Below are positions 54,849 through 64,000 of a stretch of DNA of 64,000 bases, one piece after another. This DNA comes from CAVSVP01 sp963731125 (GTDB lineage Bacteria; Pseudomonadota; Gammaproteobacteria; Competibacterales; Competibacteraceae): contig CAVSVP010000006.1 in assembly GCA_963731125.1 (NCBI GenBank), positions 248,001 through 312,000 on the forward strand, read 5' to 3'. The notes under the pieces were generated by a model, which made no database searches, had not been told where the DNA came from, and saw only the letters and a program-made list of their open reading frames with translations. Each line of letters opens with the position of its first letter. Position 1 is the first letter of the stretch. A program made the translations under genes and the position numbers.

Positions 54849-55120
54849 CAGCCCTTTAAAGGTGAGAAAACATAGGCTGAAATTGAGTTTTGAGCCTTTT
54901 TGTTGAAAACCCCGATTTTTTCCACATTATCCTAATTTGCCCTCATAGACGCTCTATGTTGGAAATCAAAAAAATATTTTAAAATCAATTACATAAAAAA
55001 TTCACGAAAATCGCTCAATTTAGAAAATTGTGGCATGAAACATGCTAAAAAATTTCAGAAACTGAATTTGTAAATTATTTACTTTTGAATACAATTGGTT
55101 ACGACACCTTTAAAGGGCTG
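54849..55120. mobile_element. 272-bp MITE with 16-bp inverted ends and 10-bp target duplication
   Basis: Left end CAGCCCTTTAAAGGTG (54849-54864) and right end CACCTTTAAAGGGCTG (55105-55120) are perfect inverse copies. Outside them, GTCTATATCC occurs as a direct repeat at 54839-54848 and 55121-55130, a 10-bp target-site duplication. The interior is AT-rich and encodes nothing recognisable. Removing the element and one duplication leaves an 88-base gap between xrtA and the next glycosyltransferase. The transposase must come from elsewhere; family not assigned. Confidence 0.93.
55031..55046 (+). promoter_or_regulatory. Sigma-54-like promoter sequence inside the MITE
   Basis: TGGCATGAAACATGCT matches the sigma-54 consensus TGGCACG-N4-TTGCT at all but two positions, with GG and GC at correct spacing. 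It points right, against the direction of the flanking genes, so it has no obvious gene to drive. Could be chance in AT-rich DNA. XrtA systems in related bacteria do use a sigma-54-dependent regulator (PrsR). Confidence 0.3.
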
Positions 55121-55201
55121 GTCTATATCCTTCTACCAGCTTCTCTTTGGGGGATTCCAATCTTTGGAAACCGAAGTAGGTGTGTGTACGGAACATACCG
55201 G

Positions 55202-56800
55202 CTAACTCCGTGCCGCTTCAAACAGACTCGCTTCAATAGCAGGCAGCATGCTATCGACGAAACTTTGTAGCGTTTCTCTGGCTCCTTCGACATCCGCATC
55301 TATAGAGGTAAAAACCACAATACCGGCACCATCACGCCGGTTGCCCGTCAATCTCGCCAGTGCCTCAAAAAATTTCGCTACGTAAGCATTCGCCGTGTAG
55401 CGGCCTGCAACCCAGTACCAATGCCAAACCAGCAAGCGCTGTCGATGCGACCTCAATTGCGATTCGAAAACTTCGTAAGCCTCACCCCGCAGTCTGACGG
55501 TAATCTTGTCTTGGTGCGGCTGCTGCCAGACCGGGTGCTTTTGAATCACCAGCACATTTTGAGAATTAATAAGCTCAGCGCCTTGGGCCTGACGCCTATA
55601 GTAAGCTAAGTAGAGACCTACCTTGCTGCCGTTTTGGCCATACGTCTGAAGCACGGAGGTGTCCATGCCGATATAACGCGGTGACCAGTTTACCAACGGT
55701 TCATTCTCGGTATGCCAGGCCGTCCCTTGCTCTGGAGTCTTTAAAACCACCTGCCTTGCCTTGACAGCGGACGATGAGTGCAAATAATGAGCGGCGGCCG
55801 GCCACAAAGTTAACGCTAGCAGGCTAGCCAGGATCACAGCGGCAGGCTTAGCGTTTGGCAAGGTAGCCGCCTTACCGTCATCCTCTCGCTCAAGATGATC
55901 TGCTGTGGAGCTAGTCGAATATTCGCACCAAAATGAACCGATCCAAAACATCAGTAGCATCACCAGCCCAAAAAACACCCAGCCGTAAATATAATGATCG
56001 ACTCCTAAAGCCAATTTCTTATCGCTAAGATGGGCAATCATCACGATCATGTAAGCGCGCAGGCCGTTGGCAATAATGGGAAACAGGACGGCAAGGGCAA
56101 TAAAGGCGGCACGACGCCAGTAGCTTCGATAGCTAAGGTAGGCGTAGAGACAGCCTAACGCTATGGAGGCAATGAGATAACGTACACCACTACAACCCTC
56201 GACAACAGACCAACTCCCGCTGGGAATACTAAAAAATGTGCCTTCCCGATAAACAGGAATACCGGTTAGCTGCAGAGCCTCTGTAGTAAAGGCGGCGGTG
56301 TAATCCATCATCGGTGGAATCAAACCTTCTCCCATCGGAACAGCAAAGATGAGATAGGCAAGTGGAAAAGCCATTTCCCAGGTTATCCGCCATCCCAACA
56401 GGCTAATCACCAGGGCGGGGAATATGGCCACCAAGACGAGTTGCTGAACGACTAAAACATCCGCCACGTGAGCTAATAGCCAAATAAATCCAACGCCTAT
56501 GAGCAGCACCGGTCCCCACCAGTTGGGACGCGGAGTCAATTGCGCCAATTGACTTCTCCGGCTCCATATCATATAGAGGCTGATGGGTACGATCAAAAAA
56601 CCGTGGGCGAAGGTCTCTGAGCGCCACCAGATTGACACCAGAGAAACCGCCGTTTCCCAAAACAACATTAGCACTAAAGCGACAGCGGTCAATAGCACCG
56701 CTACATAACCACGCCAAGCCCGGCCCGACTTCCTAAGCACCTCAGAGTAGGCTGCGCCACCTTCCCGCTCAAGACCATAGGCGTTGACGCGTTCTAACAT
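55202..56800 (-). CDS. xrtA: Exosortase A fused to EpsI-like domain
   Basis: A 532-residue inner-membrane protease/transpeptidase for PEP-CTERM sorting. The N-terminal ~300 residues form eight membrane helices with catalytic Cys in VVEGCSGVRYLIAS, Arg in ANGLRAYMIVMIAHLSD and His in GVDHYIYGWVFF. After a linker, residues ~320-510 form a periplasmic EpsI-type domain (WSPRYIGMDTSVLQTYGQNG, VWHWYWVAGRYTANAYVAK), encoded separately in some relatives. It cuts PEP-CTERM proteins and hands them to a glycan or membrane target. The start overlaps the upstream glycosyltransferase by 7 bases. No clear PEP-CTERM substrate is encoded in the window. Confidence 0.96.
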   Translation of the reverse strand: MLERVNAYGLEREGGAAYSEVLRKSGRAWRGYVAVLLTAVALVLMLFWETAVSLVSIWWRSETFAHGFLIVPISLYMIWSRRSQLAQLTPRPNWWGPVLLIGVGFIWLLAHVADVLVVQQLVLVAIFPALVISLLGWRITWEMAFPLAYLIFAVPMGEGLIPPMMDYTAAFTTEALQLTGIPVYREGTFFSIPSGSWSVVEGCSGVRYLIASIALGCLYAYLSYRSYWRRAAFIALAVLFPIIANGLRAYMIVMIAHLSDKKLALGVDHYIYGWVFFGLVMLLMFWIGSFWCEYSTSSTADHLEREDDGKAATLPNAKPAAVILASLLALTLWPAAAHYLHSSSAVKARQVVLKTPEQGTAWHTENEPLVNWSPRYIGMDTSVLQTYGQNGSKVGLYLAYYRRQAQGAELINSQNVLVIQKHPVWQQPHQDKITVRLRGEAYEVFESQLRSHRQRLLVWHWYWVAGRYTANAYVAKFFEALARLTGNRRDGAGIVVFTSIDADVEGARETLQSFVDSMLPAIEASLFEAARS

Positions 56801-58101
56801 ACGGGGTGCTCCTTTAAGATTACCTGATCAGTTCCATCAACTTCCCGGTCGGCATCCACCATCCTGAGCGTAGCGCGGGAACCTTCCGGCGCCCAGGAAC
56901 ACCGTTCCAACAATTCTCGGACACGGCTAAGATTGGTAGTCCAGTTGTAATGACGAGTTACCAAGTCTCGACCGAGTTCTCCCCATCCCGTCCTATCTCC
57001 CTTGCGAAGCAAGTCTATGGCCTTGTATGCCAATTGGTCGGCTTCATCAGCGACGAGGGCATCCAGCGCGGCTATTGAGTGAATACCGTCCATGGCTGCT
57101 CGGGTCGCCAACACTGGCCTAGCCATCGCCATCGCTTCAAGCACCTTATTCTGTACGCCCCGGGCAATTCGCAAGGGAGCCACCGCCGCCCGGGCGTGAG
57201 CTAGATAAGGACGCATATCGGGCACTGGTCCAGTCACTCTAACCCCGGGGAAATGCTCTAAGCGCCAAACCGACGGCGTTGGTCGCGCACCCACAATATA
57301 GAACCAAGCTTCCGGGATCTCTTGACGTATCGCTGGCAACACTGATTTGGCAAACCAGCAGACAGCATCTACGTTTGCCCAGTAATCCATGGCGCCAGTG
57401 AACACCAGAACCTGTTCTCCAGAACGGTAAGGACAGGAATAGTCCCGATCAGGCGTAAAGAAGTCAGTATCAACACCATTCTCCACAGCATGGATAACAT
57501 GTGCAGCGACCTCGGGGGCCAAACGTTGAAATAGGGTTTTTTCTTCCGCAGCAACGAATACACTAGCAGCAAACTCAGCGGCTATGGCACGCTCAAAACG
57601 TAATAGCGTCCCACCCTCGCGGCGATAAAGCCAACTCAGCGGCCAGCCTTTACGACGACTGAACTGTTGCCACTTATCGGAATCCACATCCACGAAATCG
57701 ATGACTCGGTGCAAGTGTTGGTAACGAGGTCCAGCGACGTACTGGGCCATAGCCGAACAAAAAACCAGCACCCTTCGAATGTCGCCCTGCGCCAACAGGC
57801 GATCGACCCAAGCCTGTAAGGCGGCATTACGAAAATAGGTCAAGGTCAATGCCTCTCCCCACCAGAGCCCGGCGAGGCTTTTTAACTTTTGCCTTTCGGG
57901 AGGCAGACCGGCAAAATAGGTTTCAGCACAATGCTTGCGTACTGAATTTACATGCTCCCAGTCAGCAGGATCGTCGATAAATGCGCCTAAATGCACACGA
58001 TAATGCTGCGTCAGATGCTTGAGCAGATGAAAAGAGCGAATCTTATCCCCCTTGTTAGGTGGATAAGGGATGCGATGTGTCAAAAACAACAGCTCTTTCA
58101 T
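56794..58101 (-). CDS. XrtA/PEP-CTERM system glycosyltransferase (TIGR03087-like)
   Basis: A 435-residue GT-B enzyme starting KELLFLTHRIPYPPNKGDKIRSFHLLKHL, the signature of this XrtA-linked family. The middle has VIDFVDVDSDKWQQFS and ENGVDTDFFTPD; the donor side has LVFTGAMDYWANVDAV, and PLRIARGVQNKVLEAMAMARPVLAT holds the Glu motif. Adds a sugar during exopolysaccharide repeat assembly. The ATG lies 7 bases after the FemAB-like gene and the 3' end overlaps xrtA, so it is an integral operon member. Confidence 0.95.
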   Translation of the reverse strand: MKELLFLTHRIPYPPNKGDKIRSFHLLKHLTQHYRVHLGAFIDDPADWEHVNSVRKHCAETYFAGLPPERQKLKSLAGLWWGEALTLTYFRNAALQAWVDRLLAQGDIRRVLVFCSAMAQYVAGPRYQHLHRVIDFVDVDSDKWQQFSRRKGWPLSWLYRREGGTLLRFERAIAAEFAASVFVAAEEKTLFQRLAPEVAAHVIHAVENGVDTDFFTPDRDYSCPYRSGEQVLVFTGAMDYWANVDAVCWFAKSVLPAIRQEIPEAWFYIVGARPTPSVWRLEHFPGVRVTGPVPDMRPYLAHARAAVAPLRIARGVQNKVLEAMAMARPVLATRAAMDGIHSIAALDALVADEADQLAYKAIDLLRKGDRTGWGELGRDLVTRHYNWTTNLSRVRELLERCSWAPEGSRATLRMVDADREVDGTDQVILKEHPVC

Positions 58102-58108
58102 CCGTAAC

Positions 58109-59203
58109 TTATCCTAGATTGCGGGCAACAAACGGTCCAAGCACTTGACTTAAGGGCAACGGCAGACGCTTCCAGAGTTCGATAAACAGGCGGTACTTAG
58201 GATTCAACGGGTTAACGTCAGGCAGTTTGTTGGCCTTAACCAAGTAGTATTCGTAGTACAGCGGTTCTGGTGCAAAGCCCCAATTCTTTTTGAAGCTATA
58301 GGAACCGCTGCCTACCTTGCTACGGCCATAGTCAAAGGTACGGACGCCTCGTTCGCAAGCTCGGCGCAGTAATTCCCAATACATAAAATCATTACCCTTA
58401 AGGTTGCGGGCCAAAGCGGTACCGCCGCCATAATAGGGCAACACCTGATCACGGAAATAAAAGCTCATCACGCTGGAGACGAGTTGCCCGTTATGGGTTA
58501 CCGTCAATATCTCACAAGCCTCGTTGAATACTTTTTTTAGAATATGGAAATAGTTGCGAGACAACACCGGCGTGCCTAAATTGCGTACGCTTTCAGAATA
58601 GGCCCTAAAAAAGTGTTCGATGTCTCCATCAACCTCAGCCACCAGACCCGCTTGTATACCTTTGCGTACCATAGCCCGCTGTTTGCGGGGAATGATTTTG
58701 AAGTTAACCTCAGGATCCGCAACAATGGTTTTGCTAAAGTTTACGTAAAGGTTATTTTTGACGTGCCAGGCCAAGTGACGACGCTGCGGGTTACGCATCT
58801 CTAGATAATCTACACTGAGAGAAGCCGCCAGTTCACAAGCGGCCTTTTCGAGTGCCGAATGGGCGGCGGGTGAATTCGCGGCGATGCCCCCCTGCACACA
58901 AAAAGGTACAGAAATGAGTGCATTCCCAAACAGGTGGCTATTAATGTGTCCTAACGGTAAAACGCCTTGAATCGTACCGTCAACCTCGGCAAATAGAAAA
59001 TGGGTATTATGATGGAAAGCACGGTCAATGACCTCTTTCCACCCCGCACGGTGAAAAAACGTGGCCTCGCGGCAGGTTTCTAGGAATTGATCCCAGCGTA
59101 TGGCATCCTCCGAAGATTCTAATGTCTTTACTTCCACACTTGCAGAATATTCAAGTTCCAGGGTTCTTTGCGAACTGTCAACTAAAGCAAGATTACTGTC
59201 CAA
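58109..59203 (-). CDS. FemAB-like protein, XrtA/PEP-CTERM system-associated
   Basis: A 364-residue protein with two GNAT-like folds as in FemAB peptidyltransferases: FLETCREATFFHRAGWKEVIDRAF, HFLFAEVDGTIQGVLPLGHI, then FFRAYSESVRNLGTPVLSRNYF and RTFDYGRSKVGSGSYSFKKNWGF, the last being typical of the XrtA-associated branch. Role unknown; amino-acid or acyl transfer to the polysaccharide is suggested by fold. The start is TTG at 59203, with AAAGGAG upstream. It overlaps the deacetylase end by 11 bases. Confidence 0.93.
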   Translation of the reverse strand: MDSNLALVDSSQRTLELEYSASVEVKTLESSEDAIRWDQFLETCREATFFHRAGWKEVIDRAFHHNTHFLFAEVDGTIQGVLPLGHINSHLFGNALISVPFCVQGGIAANSPAAHSALEKAACELAASLSVDYLEMRNPQRRHLAWHVKNNLYVNFSKTIVADPEVNFKIIPRKQRAMVRKGIQAGLVAEVDGDIEHFFRAYSESVRNLGTPVLSRNYFHILKKVFNEACEILTVTHNGQLVSSVMSFYFRDQVLPYYGGGTALARNLKGNDFMYWELLRRACERGVRTFDYGRSKVGSGSYSFKKNWGFAPEPLYYEYYLVKANKLPDVNPLNPKYRLFIELWKRLPLPLSQVLGPFVARNLG

Positions 59204-60045
59204 CGGTTTCTCCTTTGGGCAGAAAAATCCGATCCATACGATCCCAGTGAAAATCTTTTAGTAAACGCTTTAACCGGTGTTCCGTTTTTGCCAAATTAAG
59301 GTAATGGCGAACTCGAGTTTTCAGATCGATGCCGCGCTGACGAGGCTGATGAGGATCGATTTCCCAGGGATGAAAGTAAAATATGCAGGCTTGGTTATCG
59401 CATTTGTTGACCCAGCGGATCGCCCACCGGGAAATAGCATAGGGCAACAGCCGAAAGTAGCCGCCGCCACCGCAGGGTAACTTACGGCCTAAAATCTCAA
59501 CAGTCGTGACAGGTATTTCCAGAAGCTTTTCCGCTTCTTTGGGGTGAAAAGCAAAACGAGGCGCTTCAGGCATCCCATAGAGGTCGTGCCGGATCGGATA
59601 AATGCTGGAACTGTAGGCGTAACCGGCTTTCTGCAGGCGCTCCAGCGCCCAAAGATTGCCGGCACCGATGGAATAGCTGGCAGCCCGATAACCACGGACC
59701 GGCAACCCGCTCAAATCTTCCAATAACGCCTTGGTACGGATGATATCTTCATAAAATGCCTGGGGCGTCTGTTGGGTGACCCGCACATGAGAATGACCAT
59801 GGCTGGCCAGTTCATGCCCGGCATCGACAATCCGCCGTATTAGTTGCGGATGGCGCTCGGCTATCCAACCGAGGGTAAAAAAAGTCGCCTTAACGCCAGA
59901 CTCCGCAAAACACTCTAAGACCCTGTCAGTATTCCGTTCGACGCGCCGGGGCAAACGCTCCCACTCTGCGCGGGAGATGTAGGGTTCGAAAGCGGAGACC
60001 TGAAAGTAATCTTCCACATCCACCGTCATGGCATTGCGCAAAGGC

Positions 60046-60059
<14 letters not shown>
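59193..60059 (-). CDS. XrtA-associated polysaccharide deacetylase (DUF3473 type)
   Basis: A 288-residue deacetylase. TVDVEDYFQVSAFEPYI gives the metal/catalytic Asp pair; HELASHGHSHVRV gives the two metal-binding His; RGYRAASYSI and the C-terminal IFYFHPWEIDPHQPRQ complete the site, the latter in the DUF3473 extension that marks the XrtA branch. It removes N-acetyl groups from the exopolysaccharide or its precursor. No signal peptide, so cytoplasmic or exported in an unknown way. ATG at 60059; the start lies inside the epimerase end. Confidence 0.95.
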
Positions 60060-61215
<1,156 letters not shown>

Positions 61216-61678
61216 AAAATTTCTTCTTGTTCTATCGTATGCATCGTAGCGAACTGGATTGGCATGACTATCAAATAATCTTCTTCGCAGTATTATTTCG
61301 CCGAAAGTGTGTATAGAATTTGTATAGATGTCAAGTTGATTAGAAAACCGAGCACTATTAGCCAATATTAAGCTAAGCAAATATTAAAAACTGTTAAATT
61401 TAAGTTTCAATGAAGACGCATACAAGTTGTATAAGAAATTTTGCAAGCCACTCATCGGGGAAGCTACCAACTTAAGACGGGACATGTCAGACGCCACATC
61501 GCCTCATCCACCTGTAGGAGCGAGCTTGCTCGCGATTGCGGCGGGCATCAGGGGGAGTTCGCGAGCAAGCTCGCTCCTACCAAGCAGCCCGTAACGTATC
61601 CCGGCTAAAGTGAATACCCAAAGGGAATTTTGCAATAACTTCTAAAAGAACTCTATTTGCGACAAGCTTACATGAAAT
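61216..61678. other. Intergenic region in XrtA operon with REP doublet
   Basis: 463 bases between the ATPase and wecB genes, unusually long for this operon. It holds the REP doublet and, on the minus strand, TTGACA (61329-61334) upstream of wecB with two CTATACA direct repeats just beyond; a proper -10 at 17 bases is lacking. A separate promoter for wecB onward is possible but not established. Confidence 0.45.
61514..61580. repeat. REP doublet (REPIN-like)
   Basis: A 22-base unit beginning GTAGGAGCGAGC (61514-61535) recurs as its exact reverse complement at 61559-61580, separated by 23 bases. Each arm also contains the small palindrome GCGAGC-TT-GCTCGC. This is the classic REP form known from Pseudomonas and other gammaproteobacteria, spread by RAYT transposases. 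No RAYT gene is in the window. Confidence 0.92.
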
Positions 61679-62749
61679 CTATCGCGACTCATCAGCCTCT
61701 ACCCCTAATGCAGCATTGACACGCTGGATCAATGCTGCCAGTTCTTGGCGTAAAGCCTGCGTAGCAGGTTCTAATTTTTTAAGCCGCTTTTCCAGCCTTT
61801 CCAACTGGACCTCTTCCCATTGGGGGTGCTGCAGTAAGGCATCTACGGCCTGCTCCAACTCCATAATGCGTTGCTGCAAATCCGAATAATCCAATTCTTT
61901 AGGGTTAACAACAGGCCTTTCAGAGGGCTCTATGCCGGAAGCTTCCAGGGCAAATTCTTCCCCCACTGTCTTCACAACATCTTCAGAAAAAATACGAATT
62001 TCTTCTAAGCATCCATACAACAGCAAGCGATCACAAAACAGGTTTATCCGCCGCGGAATGCCGCGGGTATAGTGATAGACGGCCGCATAAGCTTCTTCGG
62101 TAAATTGCGGATCCCCCTGCCAATCCACCATTTGCAAACGATGTTCGATATAAGCACGAGTTTCCTGCTCACTTAACGGAGACAAATGACAGGAAGCGAT
62201 TACCCGCTGACGCAGTTGCTCCATTACCGGTGCTTGCAACGTGTCGCGAAACCCCTCCTGACCAAGCAGAAAACTTTGCAGCAAAGGAGCATCAGCGCCC
62301 TGAAAATTAGATAGCATGCGCAACTCCTCAAGGGATCGCATCGGCAGGTTTTGCGCCTCGTCAATGACCAGCAATACCCGTTTACCATCGCGGGCGCAAT
62401 TCTTGAGAAACTCCTCAAAGCGTTTAAGGAGTGCTGCTTTACTACCATTCTCATAAGGAAGCGCAAAGGCTGCGGCCACCATACGCAGCAAATCGTCTTC
62501 CAGCAGCTGGGTGGTGACTAGTTGAGCGGCAGCCACACTGTTGGAGTCCAGCTCCTTAAACAGACTATTTACCAATGTGGTCTTGCCGGTACCAATCCCA
62601 CCGGTGATGACAATAAACCCTTCCGCTTGATTTAGGCCATAGCGCAAATAGGCCATGGCACGTTTATGCCCGCTGCTACCAAAGAAAAATTGTGGATCCG
62701 GGCGTAGTTGAAACGGCTTAGCGCTGAACCCATAGTAATTAATATACAT
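61679..62749 (-). CDS. XrtA/PEP-CTERM system-associated ATPase (ExeA-like)
   Basis: A 356-residue AAA-type ATPase. The start MYINYYGFSAKPFQLRPDP is typical of the exosortase-linked ExeA-like family; Walker A is TGGIGTGKTTL and Walker B LLVIDEAQNL, followed by RMLSNF and arginine-rich sensor motifs (QLRQRVIASCHLSPLSEQE). Residues ~290-350 form a coiled coil (LQQRIMELEQAVDALL). Thought to energise export or chain-length control of the polymer. It follows the outer-membrane protein gene by 5 bases. Confidence 0.95.
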   Translation of the reverse strand: MYINYYGFSAKPFQLRPDPQFFFGSSGHKRAMAYLRYGLNQAEGFIVITGGIGTGKTTLVNSLFKELDSNSVAAAQLVTTQLLEDDLLRMVAAAFALPYENGSKAALLKRFEEFLKNCARDGKRVLLVIDEAQNLPMRSLEELRMLSNFQGADAPLLQSFLLGQEGFRDTLQAPVMEQLRQRVIASCHLSPLSEQETRAYIEHRLQMVDWQGDPQFTEEAYAAVYHYTRGIPRRINLFCDRLLLYGCLEEIRIFSEDVVKTVGEEFALEASGIEPSERPVVNPKELDYSDLQQRIMELEQAVDALLQHPQWEEVQLERLEKRLKKLEPATQALRQELAALIQRVNAALGVEADESR

Positions 62750-62754
62750 AACCG

Positions 62755-64000
62755 TTAGAAGGTCATATCTATCCGTAAACCGATGCGATTTTCCCGATAT
62801 TCCCGATCGGACTGGTTGGAATTCAGTCGGCTGTATTGATAACCTATTAGACTTTGCAAATCAGTTCTATGCGCGATTATGAGCCCGATGCCTGTCGTCC
62901 AAAGATTATCCTGAGTGTCATTTTCAGGCTCATTGCGCTCCCAAGCACCACCCCATACAGCACGGGTTTTTGGGAAAATACGGTACGAAAGAGCAATCCC
63001 GCCGCCAAAGATGGTTTCTTCGTCTTCCGCCGACCTATCCCGATTTTCGGCGTAGGCTTTCACCGCAATTCGACTACGGTTACCCGTATAATCAACATTG
63101 GCATCAAATCGTTTGCGTCTGAACTCACCCTGTGTCAAGGTTTCCGTTCCACCTGGACTAATGACCGGTCCCTGTGTATCAAAGACAGGGACTTCACTCA
63201 GCACATCCGCATTACTAGACGGTTCGTCAAGGTAGCGAGCCAACCAAGTGGAATGGAGAGTACGGTGTTGCAATGACCCCTCCCAGCGCACTCCGGGATC
63301 TATACCCACCTGCAAATCGCGCCGGCTTACCTCCAGAAGCGTACGAACCGTAGGCGTCAGAAGCACCCTAATCTCGTTATCATTCAAACCATATAAGCCG
63401 GTTAGCTGAAAGATGCGATTGGGTTCCCATTGTGCTCCCAGCGCCCAGAAGGGACCGGTTTCGGCGTTCAGCGTAGTCGATTCGCTATTGTCGTAGCCCC
63501 CTCGGGCTTGCAAATTCCAGGCTCGTGTCAAGGCGTAACTCACACGCCCTTCTAACTGCTCATCCCGCGAGTCCTCATCGTTCTCCGCATCAAGCTTTGA
63601 ATAGAGATAATTCAGTTGCCAATCCGTAACAGCAAACCGTCGCCCACTGTCGAGGCTCACCTCTACCGTATTCCTTTGACTATCATCTTCGCCCGCACCG
63701 GAGAATTGCGCCTTTTGATAACCGTAGCGCGCCAGCAACTCTGCATAGCCAGCAAACTCGCTTCTCCAATAAGGGCTTATGTTATAAGTAAAGGCGTTCG
63801 TTCGATTGGCGTCCACGTTGACATTGTTGTCCAACGAAGCCCCAACGCTGAAACCCGTCCCTAAACCTCCAAAGGGGTCCAGCTGATCGGCACTTATTCG
63901 GGTGCGCCCCTCTGTACTAACATACACTTGCCGGATTGATGCACTGCCATCCACGAACAATCGGTTCCGCAATAACTCTGCTGTCCCACTGCTTTGCAAT
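62755..64000 (-). CDS. PEP-CTERM system-associated outer-membrane beta-barrel protein, 5' part outside window
   Basis: At least 414 residues; the frame runs off the right edge, so the N-terminus and signal peptide are not visible. The sequence is a chain of amphipathic strands with alternating aromatic residues (FTYNISPYWRSEFAGYAELLARYGY, WQLNYLYSKLD, YALTRAWNLQARGGYDNSE) and ends in ENRIGLRIDMTF with the C-terminal Phe needed for barrel assembly. This matches the TIGR03016-type protein that precedes the ATPase in XrtA operons and probably serves as the outer-membrane part of polymer export. Confidence 0.9.
   Translation of the reverse strand, partial: LQSSGTAELLRNRLFVDGSASIRQVYVSTEGRTRISADQLDPFGGLGTGFSVGASLDNNVNVDANRTNAFTYNISPYWRSEFAGYAELLARYGYQKAQFSGAGEDDSQRNTVEVSLDSGRRFAVTDWQLNYLYSKLDAENDEDSRDEQLEGRVSYALTRAWNLQARGGYDNSESTTLNAETGPFWALGAQWEPNRIFQLTGLYGLNDNEIRVLLTPTVRTLLEVSRRDLQVGIDPGVRWEGSLQHRTLHSTWLARYLDEPSSNADVLSEVPVFDTQGPVISPGGTETLTQGEFRRKRFDANVDYTGNRSRIAVKAYAENRDRSAEDEETIFGGGIALSYRIFPKTRAVWGGAWERNEPENDTQDNLWTTGIGLIIAHRTDLQSLIGYQYSRLNSNQSDREYRENRIGLRIDMTF

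Noticed and set aside
55085..55270. Short plus-strand frame with LLPASLWGIPIFG, resembling a PEP-CTERM tail (P-x-PAS-x-W)
   Set aside because: It spans the MITE end and runs antisense into xrtA, has no proper signal peptide or ribosome binding site, and lacks the glycine-rich helix and Arg cluster of a real sorting signal.
61329..61334. TTGACA upstream of wecB as a promoter
   Set aside because: No -10 hexamer at 16-18 bases; the TATACA-like words lie at 13 bases or less.

Overview
The window reads as the chromosome of a gammaproteobacterium. The gene content fits a chemolithotroph or methanotroph-like lineage: an NAD(P)-linked group 3b [NiFe] hydrogenase, a PHA-system protein, GlsB, YheT, a type 1 GMP reductase, a FadD starting at TTG as in E. 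coli, an XrtA (exosortase A) exopolysaccharide locus and REP-type repeats. I cannot name genus or species. I saw no rRNA, tRNA or CRISPR array.

Layout. 1-4439: the 3' part of a hydrogenase operon, in the order Fe-S subunit end, two tandem cyclic-nucleotide-fold proteins, FAD/Fe-S reductase subunit, small subunit, large subunit, maturation protease. 4524-7374: an MBOAT O-acyltransferase and a membrane-anchored SGNH-like partner whose true start is probably a rare AUU codon. 7562-23517: mixed housekeeping and accessory genes, including a CAP-domain secreted protein with Cys repeats, a DUF4062-nSTAND-FGE conflict-type protein (the best defence candidate), a DUF6056-like membrane protein, an amidohydrolase that appears to have lost its central segment, GMP reductase, a PhoD-like phosphatase and a PepSY/response regulator/histidine kinase operon. 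23925-31877: lipid and CoA metabolism (FadD, CoA hydrolase/transferase, two alpha/beta hydrolases, PHA-system protein).

32000-64000 is a large exopolysaccharide region, by eye more AT-rich than the left half, especially 32.3-46 kb and 49.2-53.5 kb. Its right end (53587-64000, minus strand) is a near-canonical XrtA operon: outer-membrane beta-barrel protein, ExeA-like ATPase, WecB epimerase, polysaccharide deacetylase, FemAB-like protein, TIGR03087-type glycosyltransferase, XrtA-EpsI fusion, TIGR04063-type glycosyltransferase. Further left lie the O-ligase, the TIGR03088-type glycosyltransferase, a flippase, more glycosyltransferases, three sulfotransferases, an alkaline-phosphatase-superfamily (sulfatase-like) membrane enzyme, an acyl carrier protein, a CapK-like ligase and a large secreted RIFT-barrel protein. 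Together they suggest a sulfated or otherwise decorated exopolysaccharide made, flipped, polymerised and exported next to the PEP-CTERM sorting system. Two decayed glycosyltransferase genes (46248-46568 and 48938-49121) show the locus has been shedding genes.

Mobile and repeat DNA: a 272-bp MITE with perfect 16-bp inverted ends and a 10-bp target duplication sits inside the XrtA operon between xrtA and the next glycosyltransferase; two 106-bp palindromic elements lie 20 kb apart; there are CTC-rich palindromes and one REP doublet. All statements on families come from reading the sequence and from memory of those families; no database search was run.
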